Source: Luidia sarsii
Taxonomy: Eukaryota > Echinodermata > Asteroidea > Paxillosida > Luidiidae
Direction of reading: 5' to 3'
NCBI GenBank assembly: GCA_949987565.1
Contig: OX465107.1
Coordinates: 11,103,721 to 11,167,720, forward strand
DNA length: 64,000 nucleotides
Part shown: in pieces, positions 9,739-19,179 of the stretch
How positions within the stretch are numbered: position 1 is the stretch's first letter
Layout: each line of letters starts with the position of its first letter
The notes under the pieces: model-generated
Database searches by the model: none
Told to the model about the DNA's origin: nothing
The model's input: the letters and a program-made list of their open reading frames with translations, nothing else
Translations under genes and position numbers: made by a program

Positions 9739-9933
9739 ATGGATTACACTATTGCACCGTGGGTCCGCATGTACAAGGTTGAGCTGATATTGCTGGCAGT
9801 GTTCGTTGTCTGTTTGGTAGCGCTAGGAATTTGGTTCTACTTCTTGTGGCGCATGTACAATAGCAGTCGGGTGGAATTAGATTGGACGCGCCCACTACGA
9901 TCGGAACGTAGGACGGTTGAAACGACGGTATGA
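9739..9933 (+). CDS. small transmembrane ORF upstream of gag (ORF0)
   Basis: This ORF encodes 64 residues from ATG 9739. One hydrophobic segment, about residues 15-38 (ILLAVFVVCLVALGIWFYF), is bounded by Lys and Arg, so it would be a single-pass membrane peptide. Its stop overlaps the gag start in an ATGA tetranucleotide at 9930-9933, an arrangement that permits termination-reinitiation. The codon before the stop forms a GTATGA splice-donor-like word at 9928. I know of no standard Ty3/gypsy protein of this kind. It may be a chance ORF in the leader, but the hydrophobic segment and the exact overlap argue for function. Confidence 0.4.
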   Translation: MDYTIAPWVRMYKVELILLAVFVVCLVALGIWFYFLWRMYNSSRVELDWTRPLRSERRTVETTV

Positions 9934-11423
9934 GTGAGAGACGACTCCAGGAGGATCTGCATAGGTCCCGGATGGAGGTACACCTTTCGCGGTGGGAGAA
10001 AGCCCGTCAGACGGAGAAGATTGTCCAGTTAGAAGCCGCTTTGATGGAGGCGAAGACAGCCGGGGCCAGCCCGACTGGTGGAGCCCGCGATGACGCGCTG
10101 GAGGCTAACACGCATGTTCAGGTGGATTCAGATGTTGCATTCCGGATGCACGGCCAGGGAATGGCCGATAGACAGAATGAGACGTCTGGGTATGCCTCGT
10201 TGCTTGGCGACGTCAAGACTCCGAAGTCCCATCTCAAGGAGAGAGGTGGCAGTTGCGATTTGATGGATTGGGCATCCGGCGAGTATCCGGGGATGTCCAG
10301 TCCGGCAGTCTGTACGGTTCTGAGAGGTGTGGGTGAGCGCCGGTTTGCCCCCACACCCGACGGACCTTGTGCGGAAAGGAAGCTGCATTGCGAGATGTTA
10401 AGTTTTGCGACGCGTCCGCCTGGTCTGGGGACAGAGGTTACGTCCACCGGAAATGCGGATAGACGTCCAACGGAACGTGTCCAGCTGAGACGAGAGCCGA
10501 GATTTATTGAGGACGGGCCGAGCGAACGGGTCAATCCGACCCGTACGCGCCCAAGTATAGTCCCCGACCGGTATAATGGCAAAGTGCCGTGGAGCGAGTA
10601 CCACGGGCACTTTGAGAGTTGCCGCCGGGTCAACAATTGGACTGATGACCAGGCAGCGGAGTTTTTGGCTGCAAGTCTCCAAGGAGACGCTGTCCGGATA
10701 CTCGGAGACGTGATTCATCACTGCAATGGTTTGACGCTGGAGACGAGGTTCGGATCGGGTCGACAGGCCGAGAATTTCCTCGTGGAGTTACGTCACCGGA
10801 AACAGAAGCACAGAGAGACGCTGCAAGAGCTGGGCCAAGCGATACACGAGTTGACGGTCCGGGCGTATCCGGAAATTCCCGACAACGCCCGAGACCGACT
10901 GGAGAAGATGCATTTCATCGACGCGGTGGCTGACCAAACGGTGCGAGAGGGCATCTTCCGCTCCCGTCCCAAGGACTTGACCGAAGCAGTACACGCCGCA
11001 CTGCAGACGGAGAACTTCTCGCAGGCTGAGGCGCACCGGAAGATGGAGCGTCCGGGGAAGTTTGTCCGTGGACTGGATCAATGTGCAAATGGCAGGATTG
11101 AGACATTGGAGATGACGCTGAGCAGTCAGACCAAGGATCTGGGTGACTTGAGCGAACGGTTGGAGGCCGCATTGCAGTTACTAGAGTCGCCGAGACGAGC
11201 ACGACAGGAGCCTATAGTCACTTGGAAGGGGTCGGAGAGCTCGCCATCTCCTACGAAGCGAATTAAGGGGGACTTGAGATGCCATAATTGTGGTGAAAGG
11301 GGGCATTTTGCCAGACAATGCCAAAGACCAAAACAGAGGCGTTTTCCCGCCCAGGGAAACGACGGACAGCCGACCCAAGGGCCCGGGGAAAGGCTGGAAA
11401 GACCAATGGGCCCCAAAGTGTAG
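9930..11423 (+). CDS. gag: gypsy Gag polyprotein
   Basis: This ORF encodes 497 residues forming the particle. The first 35 residues are charged and likely coiled coil. The retrotransposon gag domain follows from RYNGKVPWSEYHGHFE through FLAASLQGDAVRILGD to LRHRKQKHRETLQELGQ and HFIDAV, about residues 210-330. A second coiled-coil-like stretch precedes a CCHC knuckle, CHNCGERGHFARQC, with Cys451, Cys454, His459 and Cys464. The frame is intact. The 3' end overlaps the protease frame by about 100 bp, with a slippery heptamer in the overlap. The start shares an ATGA with the preceding small ORF. Confidence 0.85.
   Translation: MSERRLQEDLHRSRMEVHLSRWEKARQTEKIVQLEAALMEAKTAGASPTGGARDDALEANTHVQVDSDVAFRMHGQGMADRQNETSGYASLLGDVKTPKSHLKERGGSCDLMDWASGEYPGMSSPAVCTVLRGVGERRFAPTPDGPCAERKLHCEMLSFATRPPGLGTEVTSTGNADRRPTERVQLRREPRFIEDGPSERVNPTRTRPSIVPDRYNGKVPWSEYHGHFESCRRVNNWTDDQAAEFLAASLQGDAVRILGDVIHHCNGLTLETRFGSGRQAENFLVELRHRKQKHRETLQELGQAIHELTVRAYPEIPDNARDRLEKMHFIDAVADQTVREGIFRSRPKDLTEAVHAALQTENFSQAEAHRKMERPGKFVRGLDQCANGRIETLEMTLSSQTKDLGDLSERLEAALQLLESPRRARQEPIVTWKGSESSPSPTKRIKGDLRCHNCGERGHFARQCQRPKQRRFPAQGNDGQPTQGPGERLERPMGPKV
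11354..11360 (+). promoter_or_regulatory. -1 ribosomal frameshift site, gag to pro
   Basis: GGGAAAC occurs in the gag phase G_GGA_AAC, a canonical XXXYYYZ heptamer. A shift of -1 enters exactly the protease frame, which is open across this point. Twenty to fifty bases downstream, two GGGCCC words could pair into a GC stem. The same heptamer is known from some primate D-type retroviruses. Confidence 0.6.
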
Positions 11424-12058
11424 ATAAAACATACAAAGAGGCTGTACAGGCTGCTACGGTGTCCGAGAGAGGACCCAGCCACGGGTTGTTCGTGGAAGGG
11501 TCTGTTCGTGCAACAACGTTCAAGATGCTGATAGACACTGGGGCTACGGATACGCTAATAAGTATGAGCGTATATCATCAGATGCCAAGGGAGCAGCGAC
11601 CAGATTTGGAGCCTTGCGTGGTTGATGAGAGACAAGTGGATGGTAGTCCTCTGAGGGTGAATGGCTCTGCCTGGGTAGATCTAAAGATCGGGAAGACTGT
11701 TCGCCCCGTGAGGGCAATTTTTGCCGATATCCCGCTCCCGGGGATGCTTGGGATGAATTGGCTATTGGCCACCAAAGGGCATCTGGACTTCTGCAAGATG
11801 GAACTTAGCCTCAACGGGGAACGAATTAAATGCACAGGGAGTGCAGGCGAATCATTTGTTGGTCGAGTGGTCGTCGCCAAAACTACGGTGATCCCTGCAG
11901 GCCATGAGATTATTGTTGCTGGGACGATCGTTAATCAGCGCAAAGGGTCGTCAGGACCCGCGATTGTAGAGCCGTGGAGTACGGTGGACGGCTTGCCGAG
12001 AAGGGTTTGGTACTGGCAAGAACATTGGTTACCATACCACCTAAAGTGGTCCCCATAA
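11360..12058 (+). pseudogene. gypsy aspartic protease
   Basis: The protease cleaves Gag-Pol. The active site MLIDTGATDTLIS has DTG at 11534, and the flap and psi-loop regions end at LPGMLGMNWL. It is reached from gag by a -1 shift. The open frame runs to 12058, but homology leaves it near 11972 (AIVEP). The conserved pre-RT segment (LVLARTLV) is in the next frame, so a small indel near 11970-11978 separates protease from RT. A second programmed shift is less likely because no correctly phased slippery heptamer is seen there. Confidence 0.8.
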
Positions 12059-14358
12059 GAGCTCTTAACCCCAATAGGGAGAAACGTGTCCTTAGTGCGG
12101 GGACCACCGCTGCTATGGTCACGCCCATTGAGGGGGAGGTTCCCGTTCCCGACAGAGGGCGGCCGTCGTATTCGAGCGTGTTGCCAAGCCATTTGGTCGA
12201 CCTGTATGAAAGGAGTAAGCAGAACTTGAACCCTAGGGACTATGCACAGTTAAGGGCAAGTCTGATGGAGTTCGCAGACGTGTTCTCTCAAGGCAAAGCC
12301 GACATTGGCCACACCGATCTCGTCGAGCATGGTATCGATACTGGCAGTGCTAGGCCAGTTAAACAGAGACCAAGGAGGCACCCCGTATGCAACCAGCGGG
12401 AAATCGAGGACCTCAAAGGTCGAGGCCTGATCGAGTATTCGGATAGTCCATGGGCCGCCAATGTGGTCTTAGTGAAAAAGAAAGATGGGTCGAAACGATT
12501 ATGCATCGACTATCGTGGCCTTAATGCCGTCACAATCAAGGATGCATATCCGGTCCCGAGGATCAATGACACTCTCGATGCGCTAGAAGGCGCTAAGTGG
12601 TTCTCTACTTTGGACTTAGCGTCATGGTATTGGCAGGTGGCGCTCGATGAGGATGCGCGCCAGAAGTCTAGCTTCGTGGTGCGTGGCGGTCTGTACCGCT
12701 GGAAAGTTATGCCATTCGGGTTGTCCAATGCACCGGCCACCTTCGAGCGGTTGATGGAGAAAGTGTTGTCGGGTCTTCAATGGGAAACTTTATTGGTCTA
12801 TTTGGATGACGTCATCGTTTTTGGGAAAACGGTTGACGATGAATTGAAACGACTACGTCAAGTATTTGAGCGCCTTAGAAAGGCTGGGCTCAAATTGAAG
12901 CCGAGTAAATGTAACCTCTTTCAGCGATCAGTGACGTATTTGGGTCACGTGGTATCTTCTGAAGGGGTCGCGACGGACCCAGGAAAAATTCGGGCCGTAT
13001 CCGACTGGCCAACACCGAGGTGTGTAAAGGATGTGAGGTGTTTCCTCGGCCTTGCCTCATATTATCGTAGATTTATCCGGGGATTCGCGTCCATAGCGAG
13101 TCCCTTACACGCATTGACGTCGAAATCAAAGGCCTTTATCTGGGATGAAGCCTGCCGGGATGCCTTTGATATACTCAAGGAGGCCTTACTTGAAGCCCCC
13201 GTCTTGGTCTATCCTTTACCGCAGGATGCCTTCATCCTAGACACTGATGCAAGCGGTGAGGGCATTGGGGCAGTGTTATCCCAGGTCCATGATGGAGTCG
13301 AGAGGGTAGTCGCCTATGCGAGCCGGAAGCTCAGTAAAGCAGAGAGGAATTACTGTGTGACCCGGAAGGAGTTGTTGGCAGTTGGGGCGTATCTCAAGTA
13401 CTTCCGGCAGTACCTGTACGGTCAAAAGGTCACCGTTAGGACGGACCATTCTTCCCTCAGGTGGTTGATGAAATTCAAGGAGCCGGAGGGGCAGCTCGCG
13501 AGATGGCTAGAGATAGTGTCAGGGTATGACGTCACGATACAGCATCGCCCAGGGGCGAGCCATGGGAATGCGGACGGTCTATCCAGGCGGCAATGTAAGC
13601 AGTGCACCCACTGCAGAAGTAGCGAGCAGGACGAAGATGCACCGAAAGGGGACCAGTCTGTCCCCGAGGGAGGTGCTGGACCACGTGTAAGGGCAGCTGT
13701 TCTGCAACCTTCAATAGATAATAAGAGTCTCCGGGAGGCTCAGTTGGCGGATTCATCCATGAGTTGGGTGTTGAGAACCAAAAGTGAAGGGAACGAGCGT
13801 CCTAAATTGTCAGATATCTCTTCGTTGTCCCCAGCAAGTAAGACATATTGGTCTTACTGGGAGCAGTTGTCTTTACGAGATGGTGTGTTACACCGGCGAT
13901 GGAAATCGGACGACGGTAACCTCGTTCGATGGAGGCTCGTTGTACCAGAGAAGTACCGAGACGAGCTCATCCGAGAGTTGCATGGTGGGAAGCTAGGGGG
14001 CCATTTGGGCCTGAAAAAGACCCTAGCAGGTGTAAGACAACGGTACTACTGGTCGGGCATGACGGGGGATGTCAGGAGTTGCCTCCGCCGGTGCAACCAG
14101 TGCGCCCGGAAGAAGCCCCCTCCGAAGAGGCGGGTGGCGCCGCTACGGCAGTACAATGTGGGTGGAACCATGGATAGAGTTGCCATGGATTTGGTTGGTC
14201 CTCTGCCTAAGACAGAAGATGGAAACCAATGGATCCTGGTGGTTGGTGATTACGCCACCAGGTGGATCGAGGCCTACGCGCTCCCCGATGCAAGGGCGGA
14301 GACGGTCGCGGCCAGATTCGTGTTTGAGTTCGTATGTCGGTTCGGAGTACCGAAATAA
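11974..14358 (+). pseudogene. pol: gypsy RT, RNase H and integrase N-terminal half
   Basis: RT begins with the PVKQRPRR region. Motif A is STLDLASWYWQV, and MPFGLSNAPATFERLM precedes YLDD at residues 276-279. RNase H follows with FILDTDASGEGIGAVLSQ, RKELLAV, TDHSSLRWLM and GNADGLSRR. The integrase zinc-binding segment has the HGGKLGGHLGLKKT and CNQCARKK pieces, then the first catalytic Asp in AMDLVGPLP (residue 739). The frame ends at a TAA at 14356-14358, after FGVPK and immediately before HTDRG. The downstream frame is the same phase, so this is a single nonsense change, probably C to T in a Gln codon. The product is a truncated polymerase without functional integrase. Confidence 0.85.
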
Positions 14359-15285
14359 TTGCACACAGATCGGGGCACCAATTTCGAGTCGGAATTAGTC
14401 CGACAGGTTTGCCGGATACTAGGGATCGGCAAGACTAGGACGACGGCGTATAACCCGAAGTCCGACGGGCTAATCGAGAGGTTTAATAAGACGCTGATTA
14501 CGACGGTATCGATGATGATCGATCCACATAAGAGCCAGCGCGATTGGGATAAGCACCTCCCATTTGCGACGAGTGCTTACCGGTGCACACCGCAGGATAG
14601 CCTTAGGGAATCCCCCAATATGATGATGCTTGGCCGGGAGGTCTTGCTTCCCGTGGATTTGACAATCGAGCACCCTGACAAAGGTCAAGACGAGGTGTCG
14701 GTTGACTATGCCAAACATCTGAGGAGTCAGATCCAAAGGGCTCACGAGAGGGCACAAGAGCGCGCCAAAGTAAGCCTGAGGCGCCAGAAAAAGAACTATG
14801 ACCGGAGGGCGGCTAACCCTGGAATCCGGAAGAATGAGTTCGTGTGGCTGTTTAACCCCGCGAAGCGGAAGGGTGTATGCCCAAAACCTCAGTTGAAGCG
14901 GGGAGGGCCATATCTTGTCCTAGAGGAGTTATCGGATGTGGTATTCCGAATCCAGAAATCGAAAGGCGCGAAACCACAGGTGGTTCACGCGGACCGGTTG
15001 AAACCCTACAGAGGGGAACCAATTGAGCCTTGGAATGGTCAGAGTGAGTCTCTAGATAAGACGATAGAATGTAATAAGCAGGAAAGCTCAAAAGAGGGCG
15101 AACCCGTACTGGGTATGGGTGAAGAGAACCGTCTTGGGTTTGAGCGTGATGGGGGTATAGAAACTGACGTAGACAGCAACGTATCGCACCCGGACCCCTG
15201 TGTAGAGGGATCACCTGTTGGTATAGATACCCAAAGAGGGCGCATAAGTTGCCCACGAGATATAGATAATTATGGCTGTGAGTAA
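14359..15285 (+). pseudogene. gypsy integrase C-terminal half
   Basis: This continues the integrase core in the same phase after the nonsense codon. The second catalytic Asp is in HTDRGTNFES and the catalytic Glu in GLIERFNKTL, 35 residues apart, as expected for a DDE retroviral-type integrase. The C-terminal module includes FVWLFNPAKRKGVCPK, LKRGGPYLV and VVHADRLKPY, typical of GPY/F-containing gypsy integrases. A long hydrophilic tail follows. No chromodomain is seen. Confidence 0.85.
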
Positions 15286-15302
15286 TAATTAAGTAAGTCG
15301 AA

Positions 15303-15320
15303 CTTCTTTATGTTTTACAG
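15303..15320 (+). promoter_or_regulatory. candidate 3' splice acceptor for the zinc-finger ORF
   Basis: CTTCTTTATGTTTTACAG is a good polypyrimidine-AG acceptor 36 bp before the ATG at 15357. The stretch from 15321 to the ATG is open and in phase with it. A second AG lies eight bases further on. Such a site would allow a subgenomic, env-like mRNA. Confidence 0.4.
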
Positions 15321-15356
15321 ACTTACAGACTTACACGATTGTCCCAAGACCAAACC

Positions 15357-15818
15357 ATGGCACCTCCCGTGAAGCCCTTCCGTTGCCACACCTGCGACAA
15401 GTCTTTCATGCAGCACAGAGGGCTGATGCGGCACAAACGGATGGAGCATGGCCCCACCCGGTACTTCTTCTGCCGCCAGTGCGATTTCTTCACGAAGAGG
15501 CGTGAGTTATTAAGCCGGCACTACCAGTCTGACCACCCAGAGAAGCAAGCAGAGGCTGACAAGCTGAGGCTAGAGTACCAACCTGCGTCCCACCCTGAGG
15601 AGCCCCCTTCCCCGCCGGCAGACGAGCGTCAGGAGGCCAGAGAGGTAGAAAGGCCTACGGTGGCCCTAATTATCCCACCGATCCCGGATATGCCCTGCTG
15701 CCTCTCCCCACTGCCGGCCACTCCCCCCCCCCACAACGGAGGCCTGCAGCAGGAGACCAAGGAGCAGGCAGCTGATGATGATGTCATCAGCATCAGCTCG
15801 ATGCCGCCGCTCGAGTAG
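15357..15818 (+). CDS. C2H2 zinc-finger protein in the env position
   Basis: This is the third ORF of the LTR element, between integrase and 3' LTR. ATG 15357 lies in ACCATGG context. Two C2H2 fingers are complete: Cys10, Cys13, His26, His31 and Cys39, Cys42, His55, His60, both with x2, x12 and x4 spacing. The rest is a Pro/Glu-rich tail ending in an acidic SISSMPP segment. A TAG at 15816 ends the ORF, but the same phase stays open for another 130 codons of basic, Pro-rich sequence. The full protein was therefore probably longer. It could bind DNA or RNA. Nothing in it resembles an envelope glycoprotein: no signal peptide and no membrane segment. I do not know a matching Ty3/gypsy accessory protein. 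Confidence 0.7.
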   Translation: MAPPVKPFRCHTCDKSFMQHRGLMRHKRMEHGPTRYFFCRQCDFFTKRRELLSRHYQSDHPEKQAEADKLRLEYQPASHPEEPPSPPADERQEAREVERPTVALIIPPIPDMPCCLSPLPATPPPHNGGLQQETKEQAADDDVISISSMPPLE

Positions 15819-16230
15819 ATCGACGCTGATGACATCGTGGTACCCAGCCAGGGTACCAGAGAGGCTGACCCCTCCCACGAGGACCCCCCGCAGCCGAACC
15901 CCAAGAAGAGGCCGGCACGACCGGACGTCCAAGGAGCACCAAGGCGCCCGAGCAAGCCCGCTCCCAAGAGGCCCGCCAAGGCACCAGGGAAGCCGGCTCC
16001 GCCCTCGAGGACCACCAGGAAGCCCTCCCAGTCTTTCAAGCCTCCCCAGCCTTCGACGTCGCTGCCGCCCAGAGCGGCGGATCCCGAAGAATGCCACCAT
16101 CATCGAGCACGTCAGCACCAGGACCTACGTGGACGGAGTATGCATCGCCAGCGAGCAGCGAGAGAGAACATACTACCGGGATGTCTTCATCAACTGCGAA
16201 CATGCACTCTCTGACTATAAGCGGCACTAA
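15819..16230 (+). pseudogene. C-terminal extension of the zinc-finger ORF, broken
   Basis: After the TAG the same phase encodes a Lys/Arg/Pro-rich region (KKRPARPDV, SKPAPKRPAKAPGKP). Near 16070-16090 the plausible protein sequence moves to another phase, which ends TIIEHVSTRTYVDG ... FINCEHALSDYKRH and stop at 16228. The compositional continuity suggests one nonsense codon and one frameshift in an ORF of about 290 residues. The alternative is a chance open frame in GC-rich DNA. Confidence 0.45.
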
Positions 16231-16545
16231 ACTTATGGACTTTAGCGATTCCTGATGCCGATTCTTATGTTATTCTTGTTGTTGGCCTTGCTGCCCAGAA
16301 TGCCAGTTGCATTTTTGATGTCTTACCTATATTATGATAGGTTGTTAAAGGTTTGTAACCAAAGAAGGTTCCTCTGAAATATGTCTATTTTGTATGATGA
16401 TCATTGTTTATTTTTGTATAATTCTCTTTTTCCTTTGCAGGTCATTTTATGAATCAGGTTTGAGGTTTAATAATCGGTCGCGTGTTGTATATCTTTTGTA
16501 TATCGGCTGATCTAAATGAGGGCATTTAGGCCTGTCAGGAGGCTT
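16231..16545. other. 3' untranslated region of LTR element
   Basis: No ORF of note. It leads into the 3' LTR. The sequence just before the LTR, TGTCAGGAGGCTT, is only weakly purine-rich, so the polypurine tract is short or degraded. Confidence 0.5.
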
Positions 16546-17665
16546 TGTGACGCGACAGGGGGGCGCTGTAGCGAATAGCCTAATTATAGTGTAGTGGATA
16601 GCGCTGTAGCGGATAGCGTGTAGGGATAGCGCTGTGTAGCGGATAGCGCTGTGTAGCGGATAGCGTGTAGGGATAGCGCTGTGTAGCGGATAGCGTGTAG
16701 GGATAGCGCTGTAGCGGATAGTGTATAGGGATAGCGTTAAGTGTATAGGGATAGCGTATAGCGCATAGTGCAGCGTGCTTGGGCCTGGGTCAAGCGGCGT
16801 TACGCCCCCCCCCCCCCAGCTCGCGTTGATTGGACAATCTAGTCATTGCTCTGGCGATGCAGCGCGCATGCGCGGGACCCGCGAAGGCTATAAGCGAGCT
16901 CTACCCGAGATTCAGCGAGTTGGTCTTCAAACTAGCTCCCCGGCAGACCTTACTGGTAGGTTTGCACTTCTTGCCACTCCTCATTATTGGTAGTGGGCCG
17001 TGCAGTTTGCGCGGAGACAGAAGAGGACCCTCCGAGGGGCCTGTGTGGTGCGGTCGGATCGGTTAACGTAGGGGCTCCCTGCTCGTGGCCCTCGCAGCAC
17101 TGGTTGTATGCGAGGGGGCAAAGTCCCTGACATCTGTCTCCCGTAGGCTGAGCGGACCCATGCTCCTTTAGTGTTGGGGTCATGGTGTCGATAGGTTGCT
17201 GTCGAGGCGTTGCTGTCGATGCGTATAGGGTGATTTGTGTGAAGCGTGTTGCGAGGTTCGTGTGCGGTGTAAAGGGGCTGAGGGCCATGACCGTGTGGTG
17301 CGTGCGTTCGTATAGAGGCTGGGGATTGTGGCCCGGTTGTGGACCCGTATCTCCCGTGCCGCGCGCGATCGTTGGGGGGCGCTACTGACTTTGACGGTTA
17401 ATCCTTGTAGTGTAACGTTATAGCTAGTCTTGATTCGGGTCGTTTAACCACCCGTTGTTAAGGGCGCCCTCTCTTATCGAGGGTTCATGATGAAATAAAC
17501 ACTTTCGTTCGGAGTTCAATGCAATACTGGACTCTCCTTGTCTTATTCCACGACTGTTCTGTCCCTGGGTCCATTGAAATAGCTAGACCGGGTTGTGACG
17601 CGCTGGTACTGGGACGGTATATTTCCATCCCAACGGACGCATTTCCTAGCCGCTCAGGAGTGTTC
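16546..17665 (+). repeat. 3' LTR, 5' part
   Basis: It begins TGTGACGCGACAGGGGGG as the 5' LTR does. It carries a longer GGATAGCG array (about 16590-16770) and a segment with a (C)n run near 16807 that the 5' LTR lacks. It shows the uninterrupted site GCGCTACTGAC where the 5' LTR has the TIR insertion. It is split at AGTGTTC by the LINE. Confidence 0.88.
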
Positions 17666-18069
17666 ATTCATTCATTCATTCATTCATTTATTTTCACAGT
17701 AGAGAATCACTCTTAAGCTTATACATTTATGTTTATAAAATATAGAATATACTGTGAAGGCACCCACGAAGAAGCAGAGCTTAGAAGTGTGGGCCCTTGT
17801 ACAAATATAGGAATACTTAATTATAGGTTACACATTGGAACACAATAGGTTACAAAACACTAGACAAATACAAGACTACCACAGAGACAAGACATAATAT
17901 AAATTTAAATAAGTCAAAGGAGAAGATAATTTTTTCACAGATGAAATGTTCAGTTATGTTCCACAAGGCAGGACCTTGCAATAATTGATAGTTATTAGTA
18001 ATTCATTTATATGCACAAAGAACAAACCAAAAACACAAAACGGAGATAAATCGATTCCACAATTGATGC

Positions 18070-19083
18070 CTATTGATTGTAATCATTCAATATAATCCTT
18101 TTAAAGTTCCATTTGAAGATTTGTAAACTTTTGGAGGTTTTCAAATTCTGATTCAGAGAGTTCCATAGTTTTGGTCCTTCATATCTGATTGTTCTTTTAG
18201 CCAAAGATGTACGAGTTAATGGTAGATGAAAGTTAGCACGTTGACGAGTGTCATAAGAATGGATGTCAAAATTCCTGGTGAAGAGTGTATTAATTAAAAT
18301 TGGTAAAGAATCAGCAACTGTTTGATACATAAGTGATCCTAGCTGATGATTATAAATATCTTTGATTTTTAGCATTTTATGTTTGATAAATAAAGGGTCA
18401 GTATGGTCAATGTACCCAGCAAAATTGATGATTCGAACCGCTCGTTTTTGTAAAAGGAAAAGTCTGTTAATATTACTCAGAGAGCAAGCTCCCCATGCAA
18501 GAATACCATTACTAAGATAGGGTAGAATTAAAGTATAGTAAAGTGAAATTAAAACTCGATCGGGAAATAAATGCTTGATTCTGTTTATAACACCTATATT
18601 TCTCGCAATAATTTTGCAAAGGTAATCGATATGTTTGGCCCAAGTAAATTTGGAGTCAATATATAAACCTAGAAATTTAATATAATCTACCTTTTCCATG
18701 GGTACATCGTTTATTTTAATGTCTTCTGGAAGTTTGTTTGCAGTTGTACTAAATAACATAAACTTGGTTTTATTAATATTAAGAGATAATTTGTTAACGG
18801 CAAACCAATTGCAAATGGATTTCAAGCCATGGTTAGCTGCATTAACGAGGGTTGAAAGATTGCTATTTGAAAGGAACAAATTAGAATCATCAGCAAATAA
18901 GATAAATGAAAATATATCAGATGATTTAACAAAGTCATTAATATAGATCAAAAAAAGCAAAGGACCCAATATTGAGCCTTGATGGACCCCACATTTTAAA
19001 TTCATTCGAGCTGAATTAAAGCCACTTACTGAAACATATTGCTGTCTATTTGTAAGATAACTTTTAAGCCACTCCAGGGCCAC
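18070..19083 (-). pseudogene. LINE ORF2 RT palm, thumb and C-terminal region
   Basis: The RT here performs target-primed reverse transcription. [18 protein letters not shown] is motif [12 protein letters not shown] carries the catalytic FADD, and [12 protein letters not shown] is motif D/E. The C-terminus closes with [13 protein letters not shown] and [10 protein letters not shown]. The 5' continuation reaches motif A at 19156-19158, where [13 protein letters not shown] has His instead of the first catalytic Asp. A TAG at 19180-19182 lies in the same phase just upstream. Both indicate an inactive copy. Confidence 0.85.
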
Positions 19084-19179
19084 CCCACGAATACCGTAAT
19101 GGGAAAGTTTGTGTAATAAGATATCATGGTCGATGGTATCGAATGCTTTTGAGAGATGGAGGAATATCCCTAAAGTGTG

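Noticed and set aside
11990..12010. GGGTTTG as a second frameshift heptamer between protease and RT
   Set aside because: It is in the wrong phase relative to the protease codons, and the RT-frame homology already begins upstream of it.
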